Below the pieces are notes generated by a model. That model worked only from the letters and a program-made list of their open reading frames with translations, had not been told where the DNA came from and searched no databases. This document shows, piece by piece, positions 12,001 through 22,505 of a stretch of DNA of 64,000 nt. The DNA is from Elymus sibiricus (lineage: Eukaryota; Streptophyta; Magnoliopsida; Poales; Poaceae), in the NCBI GenBank assembly GCA_039707655.1, contig CM077674.1:234709904-234773903 (forward strand). The letters are read 5' to 3'. Each line of letters begins with the position of its first letter. Position 1 is the first letter of the stretch. Both the position numbers and the translations under genes were made by a program.

Positions 12001-12905
12001 TCTCTGGCCATATCATGAAGGGTAAGTTCAATATACAACCACGCATACATTGATCGTCTTTCAGTTTTCGACATAGTTCGTAGTTCATGGTTTTCTTAAT
12101 CTGTAGCAATCACTAGATCTTGGTAGTCATTGTTCCAAAGTACAACACAGTTTACTACCTGGATTCTCTTAGAGAGTCAAAAAAGCCTCAGGATCTGACG
12201 CATCTTTAGGAATTCATGGATAGGTATTGAATTCTTTGATGTTGAAATTTCTATTCATCTCTGGTTCAAGGATTGAGTATGTGAAAATTCATCTTCATTT
12301 GCAGTGTATTATATTTGTACATAACTAAAGGAGGGTGCAAGTTCGACAATCAACTAGCTCTGCAGCACGAGATCGTTTGTCCGGTAAGACACCGAAATCT
12401 GTTATTTTCAGAAAATGTATCCAAAGGTTCGCAAATACCTTTTCTTATGTTAGTTAAATGTTCAAGTTTCTAAATAAACCTCTTTCTATTTCTCTCCAAA
12501 CAAAAAAAACAACTTACACCGGTTAGGTTGTTCCTAACAGGGCAAATACATGACTAATTCTGTACAAAAAAATTCAGTGTCCTCAACAACAGGAAGGGAC
12601 CAACCTTTGTGGATACTATGTTTGCAGACACATGATCTCCATCTACAAATCTGTTGATTGTTGTAACGATGCTGCCGCTTTAATACCAGTAAGTTTCTAT
12701 CTTAATTACTATCTTCTACTCCACACGCATGGCACATTCTGATCTAAAAATCCTGCAGCTCATCTTTAAACCGATGACCCCTGAACCGCTCCCCACTGGT
12801 GAATTGCTGGTTGTTAGGAGATTTATCAGCAACTTCTTCCTGAATCACTACATCAAGCCTACTGAATATGATGAAATTTCAGCTTGGCTTTTCCTCCAAC
12901 AATGA
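9037..12905 (+). pseudogene. Degenerate CACTA transposase plus Ulp1/C48-like peptidase gene
   Basis: The first 230 or so codons from the ATG at 9037 match the plant En/Spm-type transposase family (Transposase_24-like): the segments GFRKADIEMRHRIVWEIMDHF, DAWRNWKHVLYKKY and GVAGYYGM follow its usual order. An extra G in the run 9751-9754 shifts the frame into the continuation YLRARAKRRDDGSYYFE. A stop at 10095-10097 and later stops follow. A 10-residue repeat tract (10867-11268) leads into a multi-exon Ulp1/C48 domain: exon to about 11750, exon about 11846-12021, His exon from 12107, Cys exon from about 12577. The catalytic His codon (12111-12113), Asp (12162-12164) and Cys in LCGYYVC (12608-12610) are all present. 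The Trp that normally follows His is now TAG (12114-12116). A pseudogene is likely; a stop-codon-tolerant or alternatively spliced gene is less likely. Confidence 0.65.
10867..11268 (+). repeat. 30-bp coding minisatellite
   Basis: About thirteen diverged 30-bp units encode a ten-residue repeat of the form xPPAxQSxxx (for example EPPAKQSEGP, EPPAHQSGGL, TPSAQQSVVA). Units lie in the linker between the transposase-like part and the C48 domain. Two units carry in-frame stops (PRD then stop, STPGQ then stop). Such Pro/Gln-rich linkers are probably flexible and expand by slippage. Confidence 0.7.
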
Positions 12906-13305
12906 GTATGCATTCAGCTAGTATTAGTAGCTAAACATATACGCATGGATGCATTGTTTTCCATGTGATGAGGTCTTCGTATTTCGTACACTATGATTAT
13001 GTACTGCATATGTCGATACATCTGTGGAATTTAGCTAGCATTTGTTCAATTGCATATTGTGGCGAATTTTGATGAATGTTCTTCTGTGGACACTATTTGT
13101 TCAATTGCATATTGTGGCGAATTTGCTTTTTGCAGGGCGATTCAAATGCAATATTTTGCCATAACCTGGCCATATTAAAGCGCACATTGTTTCAAGTAAC
13201 TGAGCATGTGGGATCCAGAATGGAAAGCACACGCCACTCATAGCGCAGCCGCCTGTGATCTACAGGAAAAGCACATGAGATATGAACCGAACCGTTGGTG
13301 ATACA
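12906..13305. other. Downstream of the C48 pseudogene
   Basis: No gene seen. A 30-bp direct repeat, beginning ATTTGTTCAATTGCATATTG, occurs at 13040-13069 and 13095-13124, separated by 25 bp, probably a local duplication. The left copy of the ATACA target duplication of the solo LTR is at 13301-13305. Confidence 0.5.
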
Positions 13306-14780
13306 TGATACGTCTCCATCGTATCTATAATTTTTTATTGTTTCATGCCAATATTCTACAACTTTCATATACTTTTGGCAACATTTTATATTATTTTTGG
13401 GACTAACATATTGATCCAGTGCCCAGTGCCAGTTCCTGTTTGTTGCATGTTTTTTGTTTCGCAGAAAATCCATATCAAACGAAGTCCAAACGCGATAAAA
13501 ATTTACGGAGATTTATTTTGGAATATATGTGATTTTGGGAAAAAGAATCAACGCGAGACGATGCCCGAGGAGACGACAAGCTGGGCGTGCCTAGGGGCTT
13601 GTGGCGCCCCTGTAAGTCGGTTGGAGGTGTCCTTTGGCCGCAAGGCCTCAAAATTTTAGCCCAATCGGAGTTACGGATCTCCGGGAATATAAGAAACGGT
13701 TTTCGACCAGAAAACGGGGTGCGAAATAGAAGAGAACAGAGAGAGAGATCCAATCTCGGAGGGGATCCTGCCCTTCGGGAGCCATGGCGGCCATGGACCA
13801 GAGGGGAAACTCTCCTCCCATCTAGGGGGGAGGCCAAGGAAGAAGAAGAAGAAGGAGGGGGCTCTCTCCCCCTCTCTCCCGGTGGCGCCAAAACGCCGCC
13901 GGGGCAATCATCGTGCCGGCGCTCTACACCAACAACTTCGCCGCCGTCAACACCAACTCTCTCCCCCTCTATGCAGCGGTGTAACACCTCTTCTCCCCGC
14001 TGTAATCTCTACTTAAACATGGTGCTTAATGCTACATATTATTATCCAATGATGTGTTGCCATCCTATGATGTTTGAGTAGATTCGTTTTGTCCTATGGG
14101 TTGATTGATGATCGTGATTGGTTTGAGTTGTATGTTTTATTTTGGTGTTGTCCTATGGTGCCCTCCGTGTTGCGCAAGCGTGTGGGATTACCGTTGTAGG
14201 GTGTTGCAATACGTTCATGATTCGCTTATAGTGGGTGGCGAGAGTGACAGAAGCTTACACCCGAGTAAGGGAGTTGTTGCGTATGGGAGTAAAGAGGACT
14301 TGTTACTTAATGCTATGGTTGGGTTTTACCTTAATGATCTTTAGTAGTTGCAGATGCTTGCTAGAGTTCCAATCATAAGTGCATATGATCCAAGTACGAA
14401 AAGTATGGTAGCTCATTCCTCTCCCTCATATAAAATTGCAATAATGATTACCGGTCTAGTTATCGATTGCCTAGGGACAAATCATTTTCTTGTGTTACAA
14501 AAGCTTTCTACTAAACAACTAACTTTTATTATCTTGCAAATTACTCCTAGTTTTATTCCCGCTAAGTACTTCTAGTTTTATTCTTGCAAACTTATCCTTA
14601 CACCTACAAAGTAGTTTTATTCTTGTTCTAGGTAAAACGAACGTTAAGTGTGCGTCGAGTTGTATTGGTGGTCGATAGAACTTGAAGGGAATATTAATTC
14701 TACCTTTAGCTCCTCGTTGGGTTCGACACTCTTATTTCTCGAAAAAACTACAATTGATCCCCTATACTTGTGGGTTATCC
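13306..14780 (+). mobile_element. Solo LTR, TGATACGTCTCC type, TSD ATACA
   Basis: It begins TGATACGTCTCCATCG at 13306 and ends CTTGTGGGTTATCC at 14780, flanked by ATACA at 13301-13305 and 14781-14785. No internal domain is attached, so this is a solo LTR left by LTR-LTR recombination. The last base should be A by the usual TG...CA rule; here the end is CC, a point mutation. Frames within it (13475-13987, 13587-14081) are chance ORFs in GC-rich LTR sequence. Confidence 0.8.
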
Positions 14781-15060
14781 ATACACAAAAAATCGCAGAT
14801 GATTTGCAGTACTTCTATGTGTGTGTAGGGGCTCGCATAAATAAATTGTGAAATTCCACCATGTTGTCTCGAGATTGAGCAAATGCAAATTCCAGGGAAG
14901 CAACAAGAACATCGGGTAACAGACTTCTTCTGCTACCCGCATAAATAATTTTCAGCAATAGATCTTATCTACTCCAAAATTATACTATGCAATACCCATA
15001 CATCACCATGTATTCTAGATCGTAACATGCATCTACGCATAGCACGGCTCTTGATGCCAC
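14781..15060 (-). other. Truncated copia leader region
   Basis: Next to the LTR end at 15061 the minus strand reads TGGCATCAAGAGCC, a decayed form of the initiator-Met primer-binding site (TGGTATCAGAGC type). About 200 bp of leader follow before the sequence becomes unassignable; no gag is present. The copia element is therefore truncated. Confidence 0.5.
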
Positions 15061-17203
15061 TGTAGGGGAACGCGATAGAAAACAAAAAAAATCGGTACAG
15101 CGAGCACGCCCAGGATCACTATGGAGACTGCAAACAAGGTTTGATCTGATCCGTACCGACTCGAAGCGCAGCGGAAGAAGAGTCGGTGTAGATCGTCGGT
15201 GCAGATCCCTGCAGCTAGGATTTACAACCTCCCAACTGCAAGGATGTACTCCTACTCCGGACAGCCCTTCGGGAGGCGGTCGGACAGTCCCCCGGACGAT
15301 GTCGCGGACAGCCCTTCGGGAGGACCCTCGGAACCCGAACAGTAACCCGGACAGCCCTTCGGGAGGACGCCGGAAACTCGAACGGTAACTCGAACAGCCC
15401 TTCGGGAGGACACTCGAAAACAGCCCCTCGGGCAAAAGATCAAAACTACAATATCTCTACGGGGTTGCACACATACGGTGTCAGCTATCCGGCAGGGCTT
15501 CGCCGTCCAGAGCTAGTTCCTGCCGGAACCCAGACAGCCTTTCGGCTCTACGAAACTATTTCGTGGGAGGGAGAGAGAAGCCAGACAAGTCAAATGGCAT
15601 GTGTATGAGAGCAAGGATGAAGCATATGGGGCTGCCCCCTCCCCTCTATTTATAGGAAAGCCAAGGGGTAAAAATGGTATTCACAAATACCAAAAGTGCC
15701 CCCACTTTATGCCTTTTCTAAAAAGAATAAAGCAAAGAAGGGTGGCAAGTGGAGCTCCATGGAGCCCCACCTCCCTTGGTCGGCCACATCTTGGGGCCCC
15801 CCCATGGGGGGCTTCCTTGGCCACCAAGTCCATCTAGAAGCCTTTTTTGGAAATATCCAAAAAGGTGCTTTCCCAAAAATATCCAAAAAGCACTTTCACT
15901 ATTCACGAAGACATTTTTCTGCGTCCGATAAATCCCAAATTATTTCTGTGTGCCTAGAACAATTCCAGTACCCACACAAATAATTTTGAACGTGTTCCAA
16001 AACAATTTCGGAACAATGTTTTCTTCAGCGAAAAGCTATCATAGCGGTTCCGGCTGCTCCGGAACATTTTCGGTTTTCTCTCCGGAAAAATTCCAGAATT
16101 TACCAGAACGATTCTGGCACCCTCCAAGAATTTCCAGACATGTGACGGAACCAATTTGACTTAATGGAATACCCTGAAACAACTTTTCAGTTTCACCGAA
16201 ACTATTCCGGTGTTCTCTCCGGAACGTTTCCGTTTCGTCCGAAACTTTTTCGGTGATTTCCTCTCAGACTCCCCGTCTAGTATTCAGCAGATAGATGACC
16301 CTTAAGCGTGTGACCCTATAGGTTCGGTGAAGTATAAACATGACCCGGAACTCTTTCCGATCAATGATCAACATCGGAGCCGTGGACACCCATATTGACC
16401 CCTATACCCACACGAATGAATATTCGAGTGAACCTCCAGTTGCCGTGTGCTATTCCTGTTGCTTCACGATATATTACAAAACCCGAGGTGAGATTTATGC
16501 ATCCCCGTGGATCAACAACTTGTCCACTATGCAAGTTACCTCGTTACCGGTTTTGTTCTCTTTACTCGTTTCCGTGTTCCGGCATCCCAGTGATCAAATC
16601 ACAATGTGTCTGGCCAGACGATGATGGATACCATAACACCGAGAGGGCCCGAGAATATCTCTCCATCGTCGGAGGAGCAAATCCCAATCTTGAGCTATCA
16701 AGTTACTTGACATACTTTTCCATGAACCCGTAAGCTGCCGTAATAGCCACCCATTTACGGATGACGTTTAACAAACCCCAAAGTTCATGAAGCAAGCATG
16801 AAGAAACTCGACACTCTCATGGTCTAAGGAATTATGCAAACATTAACTATCTCTGTGTTATTAACCATTAACTCATGACGAATGTATCTCATAGCATAAC
16901 ATCAATTTGGGTCGATTCAACACAAGTGTTCTACTAACATTGTGCCCTCAAAATTGCCGGCATAGCCATGCCCATGATCAGGAAAACAGGATCATCATGC
17001 AATACTTGAGCCAGTCATAGAGGCATGACTAGGAATACATTTTCCGTTTATTATACCACACGTGCACATGAGTTTCCCTCTGAGCCTCGTGGTTATTGTA
17101 GACTCGAGAATCATTGCAGTTATAGCATGGAACATAAACATTCATTACAAACTCGGAGATACAAAGTAACTGATATTACTGCCTCTAGGGCATATCTCCT
17201 ACA
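15061..17203 (-). mobile_element. Copia-type LTR (Angela/BARE-like group), truncated element
   Basis: On the minus strand it starts TGTAGGAGATATGCCCTAGA at 17203 and ends CCCCTACA at 15061, next to the decayed primer-binding site. The start is very close to the TGTTGGA(A/G)ATATGCCCTAGAGGC consensus of Triticeae Angela/WIS/BARE LTRs as I remember it. At about 2143 bp it is longer than typical for that group; an internal minisatellite (15250-15445) accounts for part of this. No matching second LTR is in the window. ORFs in it are not genes. Confidence 0.65.
15250..15445. repeat. Short repeats of a GGACAGCCCTTCGGGAGG unit
   Basis: The word ACAGCCCTTCGGGAGG occurs four times between 15256 and 15415, with weaker copies at about 15420 and 15530. 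Unit spacing is irregular (about 45-65 bp), so it is a dispersed minisatellite inside the copia LTR. CCCTTCGGG is self-complementary around a short centre and could form hairpins in the transcript. Confidence 0.6.
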
Positions 17204-17293
17204 CTATCGCACACACAGGCAAGGCGACGGTTTAAAACTCCGTCGCAGAAAGGGGGTAAAAACCGTTTGTATAGCACGTCGCTACACCAGTGA
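17204..17293 (-). repeat. Right terminus of CACTA-type element
   Basis: Read on the minus strand from 17293 the end is CACTGGTGTAGCGACGTGC, a CACTG/CACTA-class terminus. Just inside lies the palindrome GCGACGGTTTAAAACTCCGTCGC (about 17222-17244). The following bases AAC (17294-17296) are the expected 3-bp target duplication; the left partner is not in the window. The copia LTR starts immediately inside at 17203. Confidence 0.55.
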
Positions 17294-17919
17294 ACTCTTT
17301 AACTCATGCATTGTTTAATTATCATTCATGCTTACCGGAGGATGATAGTTATATTGTTGAAATACAAGATCCCTTTGATTCATTTGAAATATTTATTTTT
17401 GATGAAATTGATGCTTATGGCCATGATGCCTCTCTTGATGATACTTATGAAGATGAACTTGATATAGTTCCTTATTTTAAGAATGAATTTGTTACTGTTT
17501 TACCCACACTCGATAGTCCTATTATCTTTTTGAATTATCAAAATTACACTTTATCGGAGAAATTTGCGCTTAGTAAGGATTATATTGATGGGTTACGTTT
17601 CTCTTATGCACATGACGATAGTAACAAAAATAATATGCATGTGCTTGCTGCTCCTAATTGCAATTATTATGAGAGAGGGACTTCATCTCTCCCTCTCTAT
17701 GTTTCTAATCCACCAAAACTGCAAGAAACTGCCGACACTATGTATTGGCCTTTACTTTGTGTTCATGATTGGTTCTCTTATGACATGCCAATGCATAGGA
17801 GGAGAGTTAGACTTCATTACATGCTCTATGTTACGTTGTGCTCATTACTAATATCCAAATCATTGTTAATTAAAATTGGCTTTGACATTCCTTGGTATGC
17901 TAGTGGAATGATTAATTAA
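17294..17919 (+). pseudogene. 5'-truncated homologue of the ORF at 3310-4167
   Basis: The frame is open from the CACTA junction and stops at 17919, about 208 codons, with no natural start since its N-terminus is cut. It is acidic, with repeated FDE/DDTYEDELD-type segments. Near the C-terminus it shares the order CNYYE(R/I)G, then MPMHR(R/K), then RLHYMLY / RLKYVSYML with the first element. No known domain is recognised. It supports this protein being a family-specific product rather than a random frame. Confidence 0.55.
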
Positions 17920-18960
17920 GCACTTTATGCCTAGCTTAACGGCTTTAAAGAAAACGCTGCCTGGGACTCCGAAGTTTTAGGGAGTCATTTTCTTATTTTG
18001 TGCGTTAATAAACTTTAAAAAAAAGGGAACCTATAATTTTTTTCAAAAAGAGAAGTGATTGAACAGGTATGCATTGAAAAAGTGAGGGTCGAACTTGAAC
18101 ACTTGTGTTCATGCTCATGAAAACAATGTGAATCTTTTCATGGAAGTTTCTCATAAAAATAATTATTACCTTGTGTAAACCATTTTACCATATAAATAAA
18201 GTGCCAAGATATACCTTTAGCATGTGATAGTTTGCAAGTTTATGTGTGTTGTGCTGAAACAAAAACTTTTGTCGTAGTAACATATTTTTATTTTTTTATA
18301 ATAATATGGTAAATTCATGAAATTTTAACACAATACACATGGGTGAGTTCTATGTTATGTTCTAATTTTCATAATTTTTGGAGCTATAAAAGTATATGTT
18401 TCATCTGTATCTTTACAAACTGTCTTGTTTTGATAGATTGTTGTTATAGTTGTCAAAAACTGCTTATGTTTGCAATTTTATTGATCTCATCTCGTATAGG
18501 AGTGCTAGAATTGTTTGTTATACAGCAGGTGATGATAAATTATAATTATACAATATTGCTACAACAAGAGATGATGGGATTTGATGTTATTTGTACTAAC
18601 CCCTCTAATAAATATTCTATTGAGTTTTGTGTGGATGAAGTTTTTAAGACCTAGGGGAGACAACGATATGAGAGAAGAATGAAAATGCAAGAGATCAAGC
18701 TTGGGGATGATTCTTTATGGTCCTTGGTTGATTTGTAGAATGCTCTTTGCACTTCACTTATATTTTTTGAGTTTGACTTTATAGAAGGCTCTATGTGCTT
18801 CACTTATATCTTTTGGAGTTTGGATGCTTGTTTCTCTATGCTCGAGTACTTTTATTTGTAGAATGCTCTTTTACTTCGCTTATACTTGTTTGAGCATGAT
18901 TGTGACATGCTGGCACTTATAATGTTGCATGTGTATGGCTGATCCCCATTGTTTGTATTT
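17294..18960 (+). mobile_element. Internal fragment of a gypsy-like non-autonomous element
   Basis: Plus-strand counterpart of the internal region of the first element (1-5959). It has a homologous ORF, then a homologous segment around CTTAACGGCTTTAAAG (17936-17951), an AAGCTTGGGGATG purine tract at about 18698, and repeats of a GTGCTTCACTTATATCTTTT word (18735-18900). The 5' part, PBS and LTRs are absent. The left break coincides with the CACTA terminus, so the CACTA element most likely inserted into this one and the missing part lies left of the window. Confidence 0.6.
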
Positions 18961-19477
18961 GTTTCTCACCAGAATGTTTCATGTCCAACTTACATTGCAG
19001 TGAATATGAGCGGTCATCTCCATGGTTGTTTAGTCGACATGCATTCTGAAGTAAGTCATTTACCTAACTCTGAACTTAATGACGCTGTATCGTCCCTACA
19101 TACTAAGAGAATGCTTGGACCGCTGAATAATATTGGTGAAGGGAATCGACTGCTATTTACTTGGTTGCACATTGCCTTCTGGTGGGCACATGATCCGGGC
19201 ACATGCGCATACATAGATGGATTGGAGTAGTATCATTGGCGTGTAACAGCCATACCACTAAAGTACACGATAATGAGTTGGTGTGTCCACGGCCATACAG
19301 ATCAGACGCCTCTACCCGTCCACTCCGACTGGAGACTGGACCCCAAAAGCAACTAGTGTACATCGACCCATCAAAAGCCCATGAAAGGTGGCCAGCATAT
19401 CCAACCCGGTGCAGGCCAATAGCCCAATTAGTCTATGCGACGGCCACTCCGACCAACACATGTATGGCCAAAGAAAG
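18961..19477. other. Unassigned stretch with a short frame
   Basis: A 93-codon plus-strand frame (18949-19230) has no recognisable domain and no clear start context. Acceptor-like tracts (TTGCAG near 18999) give an exon-like look, but nothing connects it to a gene. Most likely flanking or older transposon sequence. Confidence 0.3.
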
Positions 19478-21955
19478 ATGATCGTTGGTTTTTTTGAGGG
19501 AAAGCCTTCATGGCGCATTTTATTGATGCTTCAAAATAGTTACATCGTTTATTACATCTGAAATAATAAAGCTAGGAGGATTGTCATCCCAAAAAACAGA
19601 AGCATTTGAAGTAACAACATGTCTAGCTAAATTATGCGCCACGTAATTTGCTTCCCGGTTGCAATGTTGTATAGAAATTGCACCAATCCTGTGAGCTATC
19701 TGAAAGCAGTCTGCAAGAATCGCTGAGTAGGGACTCCAAACTTGGATGGTTCCAGTAAATGCCTGAACAATCTCCAACGAATCTGATTCGACAATGACAG
19801 GAACACACCCCAAGCTGTCAGCAAGATTCAGGCCATACTATAATGCTTTTGCTTCAGCCGTTGTCGCATCAAGCAAGTTTTGTAAAGGCATGCATGCTCC
19901 AGCTATAGCTTCTCCATTGCAGTTTCGCACCACTGCTCCTACTCCACCCGAACCATCACCCATGTATGCAGCATCAATATTCAATTTATAAGTGTCCTTT
20001 GTAGGTTTACACCATTTGATTTCCTTTGAAACAGTACGTGAACATGCTGCCCCAAAATTACTCGTCAAGGCCTGAATTGCAAAAGTTGTGCGTGGTGGCT
20101 TCGCCACTTGATTTCCTTTTACAAACTCCCTCCGCTGCCACCAAATATACCAAGCTCCAACGATAACTAATTCTTTCAGACCAACATGACCAAGGACAGG
20201 GGATTTATTACCTGGTCGTCGCAAAAGCTCCTCCAACACAATAGATCCTGATCTATCAATGTTTGCAGCATCTTGAATTACATCCAAAAGGCCCAAAGAA
20301 CTCCATACTTGTTTCGCTCGAGCACATGAAAACATCAAGTGTTTGACATCTTCAGGACCCATAGAGCAAACCGGACATTGTGATGTAGTAGGGATATGTC
20401 TATTTGCTAGAGCTGCCAATCCCGGTACTATTCCATGCAGAGCCTTCCATGCAAAAAAATTAACTTTACTAGGCACTTGTAGCTTCCATAAAATTTCCCA
20501 AACAGGATTGCGTGTAGATGCTCCTTCACCATCAGCCCGAGTAAGTCTGTGTCGGTGTGAATGATCCCATTCAACATAGTAAGCCGAACGGACAGAGAAA
20601 GAATGTGATCTAGTGTAGTGCCAAGCCACAAAATCGTCTTCTTGATGTTCACTGAGAGGTATTCGAAGAATTCTATCCACATCAATCCCATAAAAAATAT
20701 CTCGAATTAGCACCTCATCCCAGTTACCTGTCATCGGATCAATGAGCTCATTTACTGTTTGCAGTAGTATTTGTCCCTTCGGGGTTAGAACCATACGTGA
20801 TGGGCTTCCTGGGATCCAATGGTCCTCCCAAGTATTGATCATATGACCTGAGCCCACTCTCCAAATGTGACCTCTTCGAAAAGTGTTCAGACCAGCCACA
20901 ATACTTTGCCAAGTGAAAGAGGAACCCTTCTTCGGACCTGCCTTGAGTAAATTACAGTTTGGATAATATTTGGCTTTAAGAACTTGTGCACACAGAGAAT
21001 CTGGAGTAGAGATCAATCTCCAGGATTGTTTTGCCAACATAGCCAAATTAAAAGAGTGTAAGTCACGGAATCCCATACCTCCATCTTTCTTAGGGATACA
21101 CATTCTCCACCACGCCATCCAGTGCATGCGTTTAATTTCATCTGTATCACCCCACCAAAACTCAGCCATTGCATCAGTCATTTCCTTACAAAGTTTTTTG
21201 GGAATATTAAAGACTGACATAGCAAACACAGGAATAGATTGTATAACTGCCTTCAGTAAGATTTCTTTCCCTCCCATAGATAAAAACTTTTCCTTCCAAC
21301 TTTTCAGTCTTTATAATTCTCTCCAAGAGATGAACAAAACTATCACTTCTGTCAATCCCAACCATGGAAGGTAATCCTAAGTATTTATCTGATAATGCTT
21401 CAGACATGATGTTAAGCTCCGTGCAAATATTAGCTTTTGTTTCAACACTTACATTTGGACTGAAATAGATGTTGCACTTTGCTTCACTTACCAACTGTCC
21501 AGAACTTGCACAGTATTGGTCCAGAACCTGTCTCAACAAGGTTGCATTAGTCATGTCAGCTTTTATAAGGATAAGGGAATCATCAGCAAATAGTAAATGC
21601 GAGACTGATGGTGCATTTCTGCAAACCCTAACACCTTCAAAGCCACGAACCTCCTCACTATGAGCCAGTAGACTAGACAGTCCTTCTGCACAGATCAAGA
21701 ACAAATATGGGGATAAGGGGTCGCCCTGCCGGAGGCCCCTTTCAGGTGTGAAAGCATCTGTTTCTTGATTATTGAATCTGACTTTGTATGTAACAGACTG
21801 GACAAGGCCATCAAGAGATTTACAAAATCAGTATGAAATCCCAAGCGAGTCATCATACTACGCAAAAACCTCCACTCCACACGGTCATAGGCCTTGTGCA
21901 TGTCCAATTTAACGGCACAGTAGCCCCATTTGCCTTTCTTCATAAAGTAGTTGAT
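19478..21955 (-). mobile_element. 5'-truncated LINE (L1-type) remnant
   Basis: The minus strand carries the C-terminal half of an L1-type ORF2 and a 3' tail at about 19478-19520, read as AATAAAATGCGCCATGAAGG. The 5' side breaks within the RT domain at about 21955, next to a MITE-like sequence. No target duplication could be identified. Confidence 0.75.
19520..21943 (-). pseudogene. LINE ORF2: RT, zf-RVT and RNase H, broken
   Basis: From the N-terminal side: RT block KLDMHKAYDRVEW (about 21910), the block equivalent to GLRQGDPLSPYLF (about 21740) in a shifted frame, and the catalytic motif FADDS at about 21590-21576. A frameshift at about 21295 leads into a 479-codon frame (19838-21277) with the GGKEILLKAV region, a zf-RVT domain (WKLQVPSKVNFFAWKAL, CPVCSMGPEDVKHLMFSC) and the first half of an RNase H (LNIDAAY). 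An in-frame TAG at 19835-19837 breaks the RNase H, whose remainder (VESDSLEIVQAF) continues in the same frame to 19520. The element is therefore inactive. Confidence 0.8.
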
Positions 21956-21997
21956 CTAAACGCTCTTATATTTCTTGTTGGTTGTTGTTGGCAAATA

Positions 21998-22050
21998 CTC
22001 CCTTCGTAAAGTAGTGATCTAAACGCTCTTATATTTCTTTATAGAGGGAG
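21998..22050. mobile_element. Very short Stowaway-like MITE
   Basis: It begins CTCCCTTCGTAAAG and ends CTTTATAGAGGGAG, imperfect inverted repeats flanked by TA on both sides (21996-21997 and 22051-22052), as in Mariner/Stowaway MITEs. At 53 bp it is unusually small. A second partial copy of its centre (GATCTAAACGCTCTTATATTTCTT) lies at 21952-21975, at the LINE breakpoint. Confidence 0.55.
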
Positions 22051-22505
22051 TATACGAACATAATCACTTGCATGCAGCCCACAAAAAACATCCTTTAAAT
22101 AATTGGTCTAAGGAGTTTGCTTTTTGCCTTTTGCGGATCATTTGTAAAATATGTTGTTCATAAATTATTTGGCTTCTTGCTTCAATTGATCTTTGCACCA
22201 ATGACGGAACATGTCATCCAGTTACACGTAATAACCACACATGGCGACCCATATGGCGAGGAAGCGTGTCATTTACAATTTTGTTCCTGCCCGTGGTTCG
22301 GCATGAAACAAAAGAAGAAATAGGATAGGAGTCGTGGTTTTTCATCACTTCAAACGAAGAACTTACAATAGGAGTACATAACAGAAGACAAAACTAGGGC
22401 ACAGGCCTGCAGAACCACGTCTTGGGGTTCGATCAGCCGCTCACTCGCGTTTGTGACGAGGGCGGGATAAGCGGTATGTACAGGAGGTACTGGGAGCCAT
22501 GGAGA
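22051..22505. other. Intergenic region and 3'UTR of the LRR gene
   Basis: No gene seen. The part nearest 22505 should hold the 3'UTR of the minus-strand LRR gene; no unambiguous polyadenylation signal could be chosen. Confidence 0.35.

Larger units (their letters stand above)
5960..17293 (+). mobile_element. CACTA-type DNA transposon, invaded by several elements
   Basis: The call rests on three things. A roughly 500-bp repeat array (5960-8340) looks like CACTA subterminal repeats. The degenerate gene at 9037-12905 combines a plant En/Spm-type transposase domain with a Ulp1/C48 protease domain. The right end at 17293 reads CACTGGTGTAGCG on the minus strand, a CACTA-superfamily terminus. The left terminus is beyond or destroyed by the gypsy element at 1-5959. 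Internal insertions are the solo LTR (13306-14780) and the copia LTR (15061-17203). That all parts belong to one element is inference. Confidence 0.55.

Noticed and set aside
15250..15445. CRISPR-like array of short repeats
   Set aside because: Spacing and units are irregular and the context is a plant LTR; it is a minisatellite.
22117..22323. 68-codon frame between LINE and LRR gene
   Set aside because: No domain, no splice or promoter support, and it lies in the expected intergenic/3'UTR zone.
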